Source: Rhodopseudomonas palustris (GTDB lineage Bacteria > Pseudomonadota > Alphaproteobacteria > Rhizobiales > Xanthobacteraceae). From it: 64,000 nucleotides of DNA. Position numbers and translations under genes: made by a program. The notes beneath the pieces are model-generated. The model ran no database searches and was not told where the DNA came from. It saw nothing but the letters and a program-made list of their open reading frames with translations. Numbering within the stretch: position 1 is the stretch's first letter; every line of letters begins with the position of its first letter. The stretch covers positions 310,001-374,000 of the forward strand of contig JACRJB010000014.1 of assembly GCA_016215605.1 (NCBI GenBank). Direction: 5' to 3'. Below are positions 53,127 to 62,529 of this stretch, piece after piece.

Positions 53127-53366
53127 ATGTCGAAGCTGAAACTTTCCGCTGTATTGGACGATAAGCCAGTCAAGCTCACGGTCGACCTGCCGGCGGCAGT
53201 GCATCGTGACCTCGCCGCATATGCCGAATTGTTGGGACGCGAAAATGGTCAATCGATCACTAATCCAGCAAGACTTGTTGGACCGATGTTGGCCAGGTTC
53301 ATGGCAACCGACCGAGCGTTTGCTAAAATTCGCAAGTCTCGACAAGAGTCGCTCGAACAGAAATAG
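53127..53366 (+). CDS. DUF2274 domain protein
   Basis: This is a 79-residue protein, MSKLKLSAVLDDKPVKLTVDLPAAVHRDLAAYAELLGRE, the DUF2274 pattern. It always follows trbI in these ICEs and looks like a small ribbon-helix-helix regulator. AAGGA precedes the ATG at 53127, preferred over the in-frame start at 53100. It is the last recognisable backbone gene before the tRNA. Confidence 0.9.
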   Translation: MSKLKLSAVLDDKPVKLTVDLPAAVHRDLAAYAELLGRENGQSITNPARLVGPMLARFMATDRAFAKIRKSRQESLEQK

Positions 53367-54412
53367 AAGGAAGAGGAATTCGAATGACGTGGGCGCCCGC
53401 GCCCGCGGAATTTCCATCTCCGTTTTAAACAACACGTTTTGGTCGGCCTGAAGACGCTGCGACACGGCCGCGTGCCCGGAGACAACTATCGATGTTCGCT
53501 CTGCTTCGATACCGGTTGTCTTTGCACAATCGCAGCAGAGGATGAATCCGCTACATGCGGAAATTTCGGTGCCGTTCAACTGTCGTTCGCAGGCAATTGC
53601 ATTGCCTGATGCTGCCGATCAGGCAACGGCGTTCTTGTAGATGGCCCCGTTCTTCATGATCAGCACGAAGTTCTTGGCGGGATCCTCGATCCGCTTGATA
53701 TCCGCGATCGGATCGCCGCCGACCAATAACAGGTCGGCGAGCGCCCCTTTCTTCACTACGCCGAGCTTGCCCTCGGAGGGGCTGCGCAGGCCGGACAGCG
53801 TCAACAGCTCGGCGTTGACGGACGTCGCCTGCTTCAGGATTTCCACGGGCGTGTACCAACGCGTCAGCTTGGTCAGTTATGCGCCTTGTAGGGCGGCGAC
53901 CTTGGCGTCGAACTGCACGTCGGTACACGCGAGCCTCGGTATCCCGTTCATGGATCGGCGGGAGCTCCGAGGTCTAGCTAGGAACGCAAAGCAGAACAGT
54001 GAGCTGCACGACGAGTGCGGCATCGGGCCGTACCCTAAGAGCGTACGCGCCGGGGGGATGGTCGGCGGAGCAAGGTGACCGCGCGGTGGGCGCCCTTCAA
54101 TTTCTCTCAAACTGCAGCATCCCCTTAGCACCAAGTTTTTAGCTCGATGACGAAACCCCAGGTCACACCCGCCTGCCATGCTGCCGCTCAGATGGCCGAG
54201 ATCACCAAGCGCCCGACGCCGCACATGCTCCGCTACACCTCATCAAGCAGACCATCGATGTCGCGAGTGATCCATGTACATCGCGGACGGCCGCGCGGTC
54301 GGAGAGAGGCCGGTCAATCTTGGAGAAAAAAGTGTGACCCGGATGTGCCCCCAGATTCCTGGGGCGCTCGTCCGGGGAATTCGCAAGTTAACCCACTGAA
54401 ATTATTGTTTAA
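53367..54412. other. Degenerate right end of the ICE
   Basis: This stretch has no intact gene. It holds an amidohydrolase remnant (53619-53876) and otherwise unrecognised sequence. An integrase gene could be expected next to the tRNA, but none is visible, even as fragments I can recognise. Confidence 0.5.
53619..53876 (-). pseudogene. C-terminal remnant of an amidohydrolase
   Basis: The minus strand encodes LTKLTRWYTPVEILKQATSVNAELL, then GKLGVVKKGALADLLLVGGDPIADIKRIEDP and NFVLIMKNGAIYKN. This is the typical end of imidazolonepropionase-like metal-dependent hydrolases. The frame is closed by a stop just upstream and the catalytic barrel is missing. It is a fragment left by an insertion or deletion. 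Confidence 0.8.
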
Positions 54413-54487
54413 TGGTGGGCGCACAAGGGATCGAACCTTGGACCTCTCCCGTGTGAAGGGAACGCTCTCCCGCTGAGCTATGCGCCC
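54413..54487 (-). tRNA. tRNA-Val (CAC), ICE integration site
   Basis: The minus strand folds as a full cloverleaf: acceptor GGGCGCA/TGCGCCC, D arm GCTCAGCGGGAGAGC, anticodon arm TTCCC-TTCACAC-GGGAG with anticodon CAC, T arm with GGTTCGATCC, and encoded CCA (54413-54415). The 3' end points toward the ICE, as expected when an element inserts into a tRNA 3' end and restores it. Confidence 0.95.
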
Positions 54488-54642
54488 GGGACCGATCGGG
54501 ACCGGGCCGCGAGGCGGCCGGGCTGATGATCGTTGGTCGCGCGATTTAGGGAGTGCGGGGTGGGGGTGTCAAGCGGCAAGCCCGGGATTTGGTCTCGGGT
54601 TCACCCATTTGCCGCGGTCTTGGGGGACGATGCCGCGGCCTT

Positions 54643-55872
54643 TCAGCCGATCTGCCTCGCTCGCGAGGCGTGCGACTGCAGGGCGCGGATGCGTTCGGCC
54701 AGCGTGCCACCGGCGACGACCGGGACGGCTGCTCCCTCGGCGCCGTTGGCGCGCGCCGGCGCGGTGGCCTGCCCGGCCGCGGCGGGCGCGCTCTGGCCGG
54801 CGAGGATCGCTTCGATCGGCGAGTCCGGGCCTTCCAGCGTGATCGCGAGCTTGGCGACTTCGGCGGCGATGTCGTTGATGCGCTCACGCAGCAGCGCGTT
54901 CTCCATCCGCTCGGTCGCCCAGGTCGATTCGGTCTGCTGCTGGATCGCGGCCAGCTCGCGCTGCGCCGTGGCGCGCTCGTCGCGGGCCTGGCGCAGCTGG
55001 TCTTCGAGCGCCGCCTTCTCCTCGCGCAGCCGGGCGAGCTCCGGCGTGGCGGCGCCGGACTTGCCGCCGGCCTTGTCGTTGACCTTGGCGCTGGCGGCGG
55101 CGCGCAGTTCGGCGTTCTCGGCCTCGAGCGCGGCGACACGGCTGCCGAGCGTCTCGGCTTCCTTGACCTGCGCCAGCAACTGCCGGTCGAGATCGGCGAC
55201 GCGCTGGCTGAGATTGTCGACCCGGCCGCGGGCTTCCTCGAGCTCGCGGGTGGCGCTGGCGGATTCGCCGCGCTGGGCTTCGAGCCGGGTCTGGGTGGCG
55301 GCAAATTCCTTCTCGGCATCGCCGACGCGGGCGCGCAGCTCCTCGATCTGGGTGCGCACCGCGACCAGCTCGACCTGCCTTGTGTCGGCGAGCATCGAGC
55401 GGTCCGCCAGTTCGCTGTTGATCCGCGCCAGTTCGGCCTGTTTCTCGGTCAGCGCCGTCTCGGCGCTGCGCAGCTCCTGGGTCTTGGCGGCGAACTCCTC
55501 TTCGGTGGTGCGGAGCTGCTCCTTCACCGCCTTCTCGCGGGCTTCCAGCGTGAAGATCGCCTCGTTCTTCTCGGCGAGTTCGACCTTGAGGCGGTTGACC
55601 GCGTCGCTCTTGCGGCCCAGTTCGGCGAGCTGGCTGGTGGTTTTGTTCTTGAGCTGGTCGACGCTCATCTCCAGCCGCCGCGCCGACATCGCGAATTCGG
55701 CGCGAAGCTGGTCCTTGTCGGCCTGGATCTCGGCCATCGACAGCGGCGTCGCCGCTTCCAGCCGCTTGGTGGTCAGCCGCACCGCGCGATTATGCACCAA
55801 CGGCGCAATCATCAGCGCGAGCAGCATCGCGACCAGAAAGCCGATCGCCAGATACATGATCTGTTCGACCAT
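54643..55872 (-). CDS. Membrane-anchored coiled-coil protein
   Basis: This is a 409-residue protein with one N-terminal membrane helix (IMYLAIGFLVAMLLALMIAPLVHN), then almost continuous coiled coil (residues 55-350; for example KNEAIFTLEAREKAVKEQL), and an Ala/Pro-rich C-terminus. AGGAGA precedes the ATG. Homologues are conserved in Bradyrhizobium and Rhodopseudomonas without a known role; a structural envelope function is plausible. Confidence 0.8.
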   Translation of the reverse strand: MVEQIMYLAIGFLVAMLLALMIAPLVHNRAVRLTTKRLEAATPLSMAEIQADKDQLRAEFAMSARRLEMSVDQLKNKTTSQLAELGRKSDAVNRLKVELAEKNEAIFTLEAREKAVKEQLRTTEEEFAAKTQELRSAETALTEKQAELARINSELADRSMLADTRQVELVAVRTQIEELRARVGDAEKEFAATQTRLEAQRGESASATRELEEARGRVDNLSQRVADLDRQLLAQVKEAETLGSRVAALEAENAELRAAASAKVNDKAGGKSGAATPELARLREEKAALEDQLRQARDERATAQRELAAIQQQTESTWATERMENALLRERINDIAAEVAKLAITLEGPDSPIEAILAGQSAPAAAGQATAPARANGAEGAAVPVVAGGTLAERIRALQSHASRARQIG

Positions 55873-56122
55873 GAAAGTCTCCTACCCGAGGATTCCGAGA
55901 GCCCACGCGCCGCGATCCGGCCGGAACGGCGGATTGCGTCTGCGCGACGTCTGAGTGCGAGCCGATGGTGCGGCGATCCATTGCCCGGACGATTCACCCG
56001 GGCAAACGTCGCCGTTCGGCCGGAAATCTCCAGCCGGCACAATGCCACGGAGCGGCGCTGCAGCGCCAGAGCGTTGCGGCGTTAACGTGAATCCAGACGG
56101 GGATGGCCGGAGCTGGCCGGGA

Positions 56123-56725
56123 TCAGAACGGATTCCAGGTCGCGGTCGGGGTGAACTTCAGATAGCCGATATTGGCGCCGAGCCGCAGCCCGATGCCGGA
56201 CTGGATCGGCACCAGCACGATGCCGTTGGCGGCGAGTGCGGTCATGCCGAAGCCGCCGACCACATAGGCCGAGCCGTCGATGCCGCCGAAGCGCTGGTAG
56301 ATCGCATTGGTCGAGGGCAAATTGTAGACGAGCGTCATGGTCCGCGCGCCGTTGCCGCCCCAGTCGAAGCCGACCGACGGGCCCTGCCAGTACACCCGCA
56401 GATCGCCGGCGTTCTTGGTGTAGAGCGTGCCTTCGCCGTAACGCAGGCCGGCGACGAACGCGCCGGAGCCTTCCTCGCCCAGCACATAGCCGTTCGGCAG
56501 GCCCCATTGGCTGACCGCGCGCTCGATCACCGAGGCGAGCCCGCGCGAGACGTTGCCGAAGAAGCGGTGGCCGGCATTCATCAATTCGTCCGGCGCGTAG
56601 GTATTCGGCCCTGCTGCGGCCCTCGGCGGCAACGGCTGTTGTTGCTGCTGCTGCGCCGATGCCGGCACGATCAAGGCCGCCGACGCGAGCAGCGCCAGCG
56701 CGGCACGACGTGAAACGATGGTCAT
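56123..56725 (-). CDS. DUF1134 exported protein
   Basis: This is a 200-residue protein. I prefer the ATG at 56725 (MTIVSRRAALALL), 8 nt after AGGGG, to the GTG at 56734. A signal peptide ending ASAQ and a poly-Gln stretch are followed by the DUF1134 domain (PDELMNAGHRFFGNVSRGLASVIERAV; GFDWGGNGARTMTLVYNLPS; GIGLRLGANIGYLKFT). The family is related to SYLF lipid-binding proteins. Core chromosomal gene. Confidence 0.88.
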   Translation of the reverse strand: MTIVSRRAALALLASAALIVPASAQQQQQQPLPPRAAAGPNTYAPDELMNAGHRFFGNVSRGLASVIERAVSQWGLPNGYVLGEEGSGAFVAGLRYGEGTLYTKNAGDLRVYWQGPSVGFDWGGNGARTMTLVYNLPSTNAIYQRFGGIDGSAYVVGGFGMTALAANGIVLVPIQSGIGLRLGANIGYLKFTPTATWNPF

Positions 56726-56863
56726 CAAACTCACCCCTGGGTCCCGATCCCCGGCGCCACCTTAACGGGATGCTGACTCGCATCCTCGTACAGTGGCGGC
56801 CTCTGCCCCGCGATTCGAACGTTATCGGGTTCAACTATGACGGCACAACGGCAGGAAGGAAAC

Positions 56864-57343
56864 GTGCGGCGCCTCGCTTTGGCCATGATCGGCCTCGCGG
56901 CGCTGCTGCTTTGTCCGGCCGGCCCGGCGCCGCACGCGCAGGCGGCGACGACGGAGCGGATCGTGGTCGACCGGCACACCGGTCTGGCGATCGACGGCTT
57001 CGATCCGGTGGCCTATTTCACCGACGGCGCCGCCCGGATGGGGGTGATCGAGTTCGAAGCCTCGGCCGGCGGCGCGATCTGGCGGTTCGCCAACGCCTCC
57101 AACCGGGCGGCGTTCGTCGAGCATCCCGAGATCTATGCGCCGCAGTTCGGCGGCTACGATCCGGTCGGCATCGCGCGCGGCGTGCCGGTGCAGGGCAATG
57201 CGCTGGTCTGGCTGGTCAGCGGCCAGCGGCTGTATCTGTTCGAGCGCGAGGACAGCCGCGACGCCTTCGCGGCCGATCCGACGCATTATCTGGCGCAGGC
57301 CCGGCAGCAATGGCCGGCGCTGCTGGCGACGCTGGCGGAATAG
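56864..57343 (+). CDS. YHS-domain exported protein
   Basis: This is a 159-residue protein. I chose the GTG at 56864 because AGGAAGGA lies before it and a clean signal peptide follows (RRLALAMIGLAALLLCPAG); the ATG at 56837 is an alternative. The YHS-like part is LAIDGFDPVAYFTDGAARMG and IWRFANASNRAAFVEHPEIYAPQFGGYDP. Such domains may bind metal or a small ligand. The function in this organism is unknown. Confidence 0.8.
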   Translation: MRRLALAMIGLAALLLCPAGPAPHAQAATTERIVVDRHTGLAIDGFDPVAYFTDGAARMGVIEFEASAGGAIWRFANASNRAAFVEHPEIYAPQFGGYDPVGIARGVPVQGNALVWLVSGQRLYLFEREDSRDAFAADPTHYLAQARQQWPALLATLAE

Positions 57344-57355
57344 CGCGCCCGCGGC

Positions 57356-58192
57356 TCAGGCCGCCGCCTTGGCGTCGCCCCAGGCGATGAATTCCGGCAC
57401 CACGAAGTTCGGCCGCGGTTCGTCGAACCGCAGCGGCTTGCCGCTGCTGTCGGTCAGTTCGCCGCCGGCCGCCATCACCACGGCGGCGCCCGCGGCGATG
57501 TCCCATTCGCAGGTCGGCGACAGCCGCGGATAGATGTCGGCCGCGCCCTCGGCGATCCGGCAGAATTTCAGCGCCGAGCCCATCCTGGCGTGGACGCCGC
57601 CGGGCCGGTCGGCGATGAAGGCCAGGGTGCGTTCATCGAGATGCAGCCGGCTGATCGCCACGATCCACGGCTCGCCATCGGCCGGGATCGGCCGGGTGTG
57701 GATCGGCGCCGTCTCGTAGGTGCTGCCGTCGGCGTCGACGGCCAGCCGCTCGGCGCCCTGGCCGACCAGCCCGCGCCACACCAGCCCGAGCGCCGGCGCG
57801 CCGACGATGCCGAGCAGCGGCTTGCCGTCGGTCACCAGCGCCAGATTGACGGTGAATTCGTCACGTCCGGCCACATATTCCTTGGTGCCGTCGAGCGGGT
57901 CGACCAGAAAGAAGCTGCCGGCGACGGGCCGGCCGAGCGCGCAGCGCTCTTCCGACAGCGCCGGCACGTTCGGCGCGATCTGCTTCAGCCCGTCGGCGAT
58001 GATCCGGTCGGCGGCGAGGTCCGCGGTGGTCACCGGCGAGCCGTCGGGCTTGTGCTCGACCGGGGCGGAGCGGTCGGTGGCGAGGATCGCGGCGCCGGCG
58101 CGCAGCACCAGCTCGGTCAATGGCTGCATCAAAGCGGCGGCGTCGTCTCGCGTGATCATCGGTCCTGTTCCGAACGCCTGACCCGTAGCCAT
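57356..58192 (-). CDS. cysQ: 3'(2'),5'-bisphosphate nucleotidase CysQ
   Basis: This is a 278-residue inositol-monophosphatase-fold enzyme with DPLDGTKEYVAGRDEF (metal-binding Asp residues) and CEWDIAAGAAVVMAAGG. It removes the 3'-phosphate from PAP in sulfate assimilation. A start at 58159 (MITRDDAAAL) is also possible; the first has a GGAGG-like site further upstream. Ends 13 nt from the convergent YHS gene. Confidence 0.9.
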   Translation of the reverse strand: MATGQAFGTGPMITRDDAAALMQPLTELVLRAGAAILATDRSAPVEHKPDGSPVTTADLAADRIIADGLKQIAPNVPALSEERCALGRPVAGSFFLVDPLDGTKEYVAGRDEFTVNLALVTDGKPLLGIVGAPALGLVWRGLVGQGAERLAVDADGSTYETAPIHTRPIPADGEPWIVAISRLHLDERTLAFIADRPGGVHARMGSALKFCRIAEGAADIYPRLSPTCEWDIAAGAAVVMAAGGELTDSSGKPLRFDEPRPNFVVPEFIAWGDAKAAA

Positions 58193-58324
58193 GGACCTGT
58201 CTTCCTCCGTCTGGCCGGTTGTCCCGGTCCCTCTGTTGGCAGCGCAACCGGCCGCAGTGTATCAAGCCACACACCATGGCTGATTCGTCTTGAACGAGCC
58301 GAGCGGTTTTCGAGGAGCAGACAA

Positions 58325-58993
58325 ATGTCCGGCAATCCCCCTCCCGTCCAGGCTTCCCCGGTTCAAGCTCCGGCTCCCGACGCGCTCGAACTGGCCGCGC
58401 TGCTGTGCTCGCGTGTCTGTCATGATCTCATCAGCCCGGTCGGCGCGATCGTCAATGGTCTCGAGGTGCTGGACGACAGTTCCAAGCAGGAAGACCGCGA
58501 TTTCGCCCTCGATCTGATCCGCAAGAGCGCCCGGACGGCGTCGGCCCGGCTGCAATTCTGCCGGCTGGCATTCGGCGCCGCAGGCTCCGCCGGCGCCCAG
58601 ATCGACCTCGGCGACGCCCAGAACATGGCCCGCGGCCATCTCGAGGACGACAAGACCAAGATCACCTGGAATCTGCCGCGCCTGCTGCTGGCGAAGAACC
58701 GGGTGAAGCTGCTGCTCAACATGCTGATCATCGCGCAGCAGACAATTCCGCGCGGCGGTACTCTGACGATCGATCCGGTCGGCGAGGGCGATCAATTGTC
58801 GTTCCGCGTCGTGGCCGCAGGCCTCAACGCGCGCATGCCGCAGAACATCGCCGAGATGCTCAGCGGCGCGCATGCCGGCCCGATCGAGTCGCACGGCGTT
58901 CAGCCCTACTACACGCGGCTGCTGGCTCAGGCCTGCGGCCTGACCGTGACGCTCGCGCCCGAGGGCGAATCCATGGTCGTCAGCGCGGCCTGA
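58325..58993 (+). CDS. chpT: Histidine phosphotransferase ChpT
   Basis: This is a 222-residue ChpT/DUF2328 protein. The phosphorylated His lies in LCSRVCHDLISPVGAIVNGLEVL (about residue 37), followed by the dimer helix and a degenerate ATPase-like domain (RVKLLLNMLIIAQQTIPRGGTL). In alphaproteobacteria it passes phosphate from CckA to CtrA and CpdR in cell-cycle control. It lies next to the chemotaxis operon, as is common in this family of bacteria. Confidence 0.88.
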   Translation: MSGNPPPVQASPVQAPAPDALELAALLCSRVCHDLISPVGAIVNGLEVLDDSSKQEDRDFALDLIRKSARTASARLQFCRLAFGAAGSAGAQIDLGDAQNMARGHLEDDKTKITWNLPRLLLAKNRVKLLLNMLIIAQQTIPRGGTLTIDPVGEGDQLSFRVVAAGLNARMPQNIAEMLSGAHAGPIESHGVQPYYTRLLAQACGLTVTLAPEGESMVVSAA

Positions 58994-59181
58994 GCGCCGT
59001 GCGTTGATGGTAAAGGCGGAGTTACGGCGGCACGCCTAGTATTAGTACGCGTTCGACTATTGATTTAAACGGACTCGCCGGTCCGCAATACGCAACCAAT
59101 ATTAAACGCTTTCCGCAGACAGTGGCCGCATAACTTCGGTCACGGCTGCTGCCGTGTGCCCGCGTAAAGAGGCCAGCGCAC

Positions 59182-61968
59182 ATGGACGATCTTCTCCGTG
59201 AGTTCTTGACGGAAACCTTCGAGAGCCTGGATACCGTTGACAATCAACTGGTCCGCTTCGAGCAAGAGCCGAACAACGCCAAGATCTTGGACAACATCTT
59301 CAGGCTTGTTCACACCATCAAGGGCACCTGCGGATTCCTCGGTCTGCCGCGACTTGAAGCGCTGGCGCACGCCGCCGAAACGCTGATGGGCAAATTCCGC
59401 GACGGCATGCCGGTCACCGGCGAGGCCGTGACGCTGATCCTGACCACGATCGACCGCATCAAGGACATTCTCGGCGGTTTGGAAGCGACCGAAGCCGAAC
59501 CCGAGGGCGAGGACGGCGATCTGATCGGCGAGCTCGAACGGCTGTCGATGCGCACCCCGGAGCAGATTGCCGCTGAACTCGGCGAGGCTGCGCCGGTCGC
59601 CGCCGCGCCGGCGGAAGCTGCCGAGGAGGCCGCGCCCGCGGTCGCCGAAGGCACCCTGGTGCCGCAGACCCTGGAGCGACCGCTGCGTCCGGGCGAAGTG
59701 TCGCTCGACGAACTGGAGCGCGCCTTCCAGGAAACCGCGATCGAAGTCGCCGCGCCGCCGCTGGTGCCGGTCGCCGGCGAACCCGAGATGTCGCTCGCCG
59801 AGGCGCCGGTCGCCGAGGTCAAGGCCAAGCCGGCCGCCAAGCCGGCCGCCAAGGCGCCGAAGAAGAACGCCGATCAGGAAGCGCCGGCCGAAGGCGACCG
59901 GATCGCCAACCAGTCGATCCGCGTCAACGTCGACACCCTCGAACACCTGATGACGATGGTGTCCGAGCTGGTGCTGACCCGCAATCAGCTGCTCGAAATC
60001 AGCCGCCGCCACGAGGACACCGAATTCAAGGTGCCGCTGCAGCGGCTCTCGACCGTCACGGCTGAGCTGCAGGACGGCGTGATGAAGACCCGGATGCAGC
60101 CGATCGGCAACGCCTGGCAGAAGCTGCCGCGGATCGTGCGCGATCTCGCTTCCGAACTCGGCAAGCACATCGAACTCGAAATGCACGGCGCCGACACCGA
60201 GCTCGACCGCCAGGTGCTCGACCTGATCAAGGACCCGCTCACCCACATGGTGCGCAACTCCGCCGATCACGGTCTGGAGAAGCCCGAGGATCGCGTCCGC
60301 AACGGCAAGCCCGAGCAGGGCACCATCCGCCTGTCCGCCTATCATGAAGGCGGCCACATCGTGATCTGCATCGCCGACAACGGCCGCGGGCTCGACACCG
60401 AGCGGATCAAGGCCAAGGCGCTCGCCAACGGCCTGGTCACCGAGGCCGAGGTCGAGAAGATGACCGAGGCGCAGATCCACAAGTTCATCTTCGCGCCGGG
60501 CTTCTCCACCGCCGCCGAAGTCACCAGCGTGTCCGGCCGCGGCGTCGGCATGGACGTGGTGCGGACCAACATCGACCAGATCGGCGGCACCATCGAGATC
60601 AAGTCGGTGGCCGGCGAAGGCTCCAGCGTCACCATCAAGATCCCGCTGACGCTGGCGATCGTCTCGGCGCTGATCGTCGAGGCCGGCGGCGACCGCTTCG
60701 CGATCCCGCAGCTCGCGGTGGTCGAACTGGTGCGCGCCCGGGCCAATTCCGAGCATCGCATCGAGCGCATCAAGGACACCCCGGTGCTGCGGCTGCGCGA
60801 CAAGCTGCTGCCGCTGATGCACCTGAAGAAGCTGCTGCACATCGACGACGGCACCGCCTCGACCGAGCCGGAGAACGGCTTCATCGTGGTGACGCAGGTC
60901 GGCAGCCAGACGTTCGGCATCGTGGTCGACGGCGTGTTCCACACCGAGGAAATCGTCGTCAAGCCGATGTCCACCAAGCTTCGCCACATCGGCATGTTCT
61001 CGGGCAACACCATCCTGGGCGACGGCGCGGTGATCATGATCGTCGATCCGAACGGGATCGCGCAGGCGCTCGGCACCTCGGTGTCGGCACAGCACGATCT
61101 GTCGGAGCAGAGCGCGGCGACGCGCGCGGCCACGGCCGAGCAGCTCACCTCGCTGCTGGTGTTCCGCGCCGGCTCGCCGCAGCCGAAGGCGGTGCCGCTG
61201 TCGCTGGTCACCCGTCTCGAAGAGATCGCCGCCGACAAGATCGAATCCTCCAACGGCCGCTACATGGTGCAGTACCGCGATCAGTTGATGCCGCTGGTGC
61301 TGAGGGAGGGCGTCAGCGTCGCCACCACCGGCGTGCAGCCGATCCTCGTGTTCGCCGACGAGGACCGCAGCATGGGCCTGGTGGTCGACGAGATCGTCGA
61401 CATCGTCGAGGAGCATCTGCAGATCCAGGTCGGCTCCAGCCGCGAGGGCATTCTCGGCTCCGCGGTGATCAAGGGGCTGGCGACCGAAGTGATCGACGTC
61501 GCCCACTTCCTGCCGATGGCGTTCTCGGACTGGCTCGCCCGCAAGGAGATGAAGCAGTCGCTCAGCAGCCGCTCGGTGCTGCTGGTCGACGACTCCGCCT
61601 TCTTCCGCAACATGCTCGGTCCGGTGCTGAAGGCGGCCGGCTACAAGGTGCGCGTCGCGACGTCGGCGGTCGAAGGGCTGGCGGTGCTCCGCGGCGGGTC
61701 GCAGTTCGACGTGATCCTCACTGACATCGAGATGCCGGAGATGAACGGCTTCGAGTTCGCCGAAGCGATCCGCGCCGACGCCAAGCTGGCGCCGACCCCG
61801 GTGATCGCGCTGTCCTCGCTGGTGTCGCCGGCGGCGATCGAGCGTGGCCGCCAGGCGGGCCTGACCGACTACGTCGCCAAATTCGATCGGCCGGGTCTGA
61901 TCGCGGCGCTGAAGGAGCAGACCGTCAGCCACGAGCGGGTCGACGCGCTGCAGCAGCAAGCGGCATGA
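59182..61968 (+). CDS. cheA: Chemotaxis histidine kinase CheA with C-terminal receiver
   Basis: This is a 928-residue hybrid kinase. The HPt domain has the phosphorylated His44 (RLVHTIKGTCGF). An Ala/Pro/Glu-rich linker (about 125-235) is followed by the dimer domain (LEHLMTMVSELVLTRNQLLE), the ATPase (HMVRNSADHG; ADNGRGLD; GRGVGMDVV) and a CheW-like domain. The extra C-terminal receiver (SVLLVDDSAFFRN, Asp848 in LTDIEMPEMNG) is a common alphaproteobacterial form. It starts the cheA-W-Y-B operon. Confidence 0.97.
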   Translation: MDDLLREFLTETFESLDTVDNQLVRFEQEPNNAKILDNIFRLVHTIKGTCGFLGLPRLEALAHAAETLMGKFRDGMPVTGEAVTLILTTIDRIKDILGGLEATEAEPEGEDGDLIGELERLSMRTPEQIAAELGEAAPVAAAPAEAAEEAAPAVAEGTLVPQTLERPLRPGEVSLDELERAFQETAIEVAAPPLVPVAGEPEMSLAEAPVAEVKAKPAAKPAAKAPKKNADQEAPAEGDRIANQSIRVNVDTLEHLMTMVSELVLTRNQLLEISRRHEDTEFKVPLQRLSTVTAELQDGVMKTRMQPIGNAWQKLPRIVRDLASELGKHIELEMHGADTELDRQVLDLIKDPLTHMVRNSADHGLEKPEDRVRNGKPEQGTIRLSAYHEGGHIVICIADNGRGLDTERIKAKALANGLVTEAEVEKMTEAQIHKFIFAPGFSTAAEVTSVSGRGVGMDVVRTNIDQIGGTIEIKSVAGEGSSVTIKIPLTLAIVSALIVEAGGDRFAIPQLAVVELVRARANSEHRIERIKDTPVLRLRDKLLPLMHLKKLLHIDDGTASTEPENGFIVVTQVGSQTFGIVVDGVFHTEEIVVKPMSTKLRHIGMFSGNTILGDGAVIMIVDPNGIAQALGTSVSAQHDLSEQSAATRAATAEQLTSLLVFRAGSPQPKAVPLSLVTRLEEIAADKIESSNGRYMVQYRDQLMPLVLREGVSVATTGVQPILVFADEDRSMGLVVDEIVDIVEEHLQIQVGSSREGILGSAVIKGLATEVIDVAHFLPMAFSDWLARKEMKQSLSSRSVLLVDDSAFFRNMLGPVLKAAGYKVRVATSAVEGLAVLRGGSQFDVILTDIEMPEMNGFEFAEAIRADAKLAPTPVIALSSLVSPAAIERGRQAGLTDYVAKFDRPGLIAALKEQTVSHERVDALQQQAA

Positions 61969-61993
61969 CGAATACCAGGAAGGACACCACACC

Positions 61994-62464
61994 ATGAGCC
62001 GGCAGGTCGACGCCATCAGCGGCAACACCACTCAATACGCCACTGCGATGATCGGCGGGCAGCTGTTCGGGCTGCCGATCTCGCGCGTCCAGGACGTGTT
62101 CATGCCGGAGCGGCTGACGCGGGTGCCGCTGGCGCCCGACGACGTCGCCGGCGTGCTCAATCTGCGCGGCCGGATCGTCACCGCGATCGACATGCGGGCC
62201 CGTCTCGGGCTGCCGCGCAACGAGGACGGCAAGCCGCCGATGGCGATGGGCGTCGATCTTCGCGGCGAGTCCTACGGCTTGCTGATCGACACCATCGGCG
62301 AGGTGCTGACGCTCCCCGACGAAGGCCGCGAGGTCAACCCGGTCAATCTCGATCCGCGGATGGCATCGTTCGCCAACGGCGTTCACCGTCTGGACGGCCA
62401 GCTGATGGTCGTTCTCGACGTCGACAAGGTTCTCGAAATCGCCAACGCGCGGATGGCCGCGTAG
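61994..62464 (+). CDS. cheW: Chemotaxis adaptor CheW
   Basis: This is a 156-residue single-domain CheW: ATAMIGGQLFGLPISRVQDVFMPERLTRVPLAPDDVAGVLNLRGRIVTAIDMRARLG. It couples receptors to CheA. It starts 25 nt after cheA with AGGAAGGA upstream. Confidence 0.96.
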   Translation: MSRQVDAISGNTTQYATAMIGGQLFGLPISRVQDVFMPERLTRVPLAPDDVAGVLNLRGRIVTAIDMRARLGLPRNEDGKPPMAMGVDLRGESYGLLIDTIGEVLTLPDEGREVNPVNLDPRMASFANGVHRLDGQLMVVLDVDKVLEIANARMAA

Positions 62465-62529
62465 CTTTGCGATGGCTTCGGCCGCAACGATCGTCCGCCC
62501 ATCCGGGCGCCGACTGATAGAGGCAGACA

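Larger units (their letters stand above)
1..54415. mobile_element. Integrative conjugative element, right-hand part (Tn4371-like layout), continuing left of the window
   Basis: The order repA, traF, lytic transglycosylase, relaxase, traG, RHH protein, trbBCDEJKLFGI, together with toprim, DUF2493, DUF736, DUF2285 and DUF2840 genes, is the backbone of a conjugative element. It ends next to the 3' end of a tRNA-Val gene, a usual site for tyrosine-integrase elements. About 29 kb of metal and redox cargo lies between the RHH gene and trbB. No integrase or second copy of the tRNA 3' end is visible, so the left end and the exact attachment core cannot be set from this window. Element identity is well supported; assignment to the Tn4371-like group is inference from gene order. 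Confidence 0.85.

Noticed and set aside
54533-56085. Long plus-strand frames opposite the coiled-coil gene
   Set aside because: They are Ser/Arg- or Gly/Leu-rich shadows of the minus-strand coiled-coil gene, which has a good start and normal composition.
59140-62031. A 963-residue open frame on the minus strand
   Set aside because: It is antisense to cheA and results from GC-biased codon use; the composition (His/Arg/Asp-rich, no domain) is that of a shadow.
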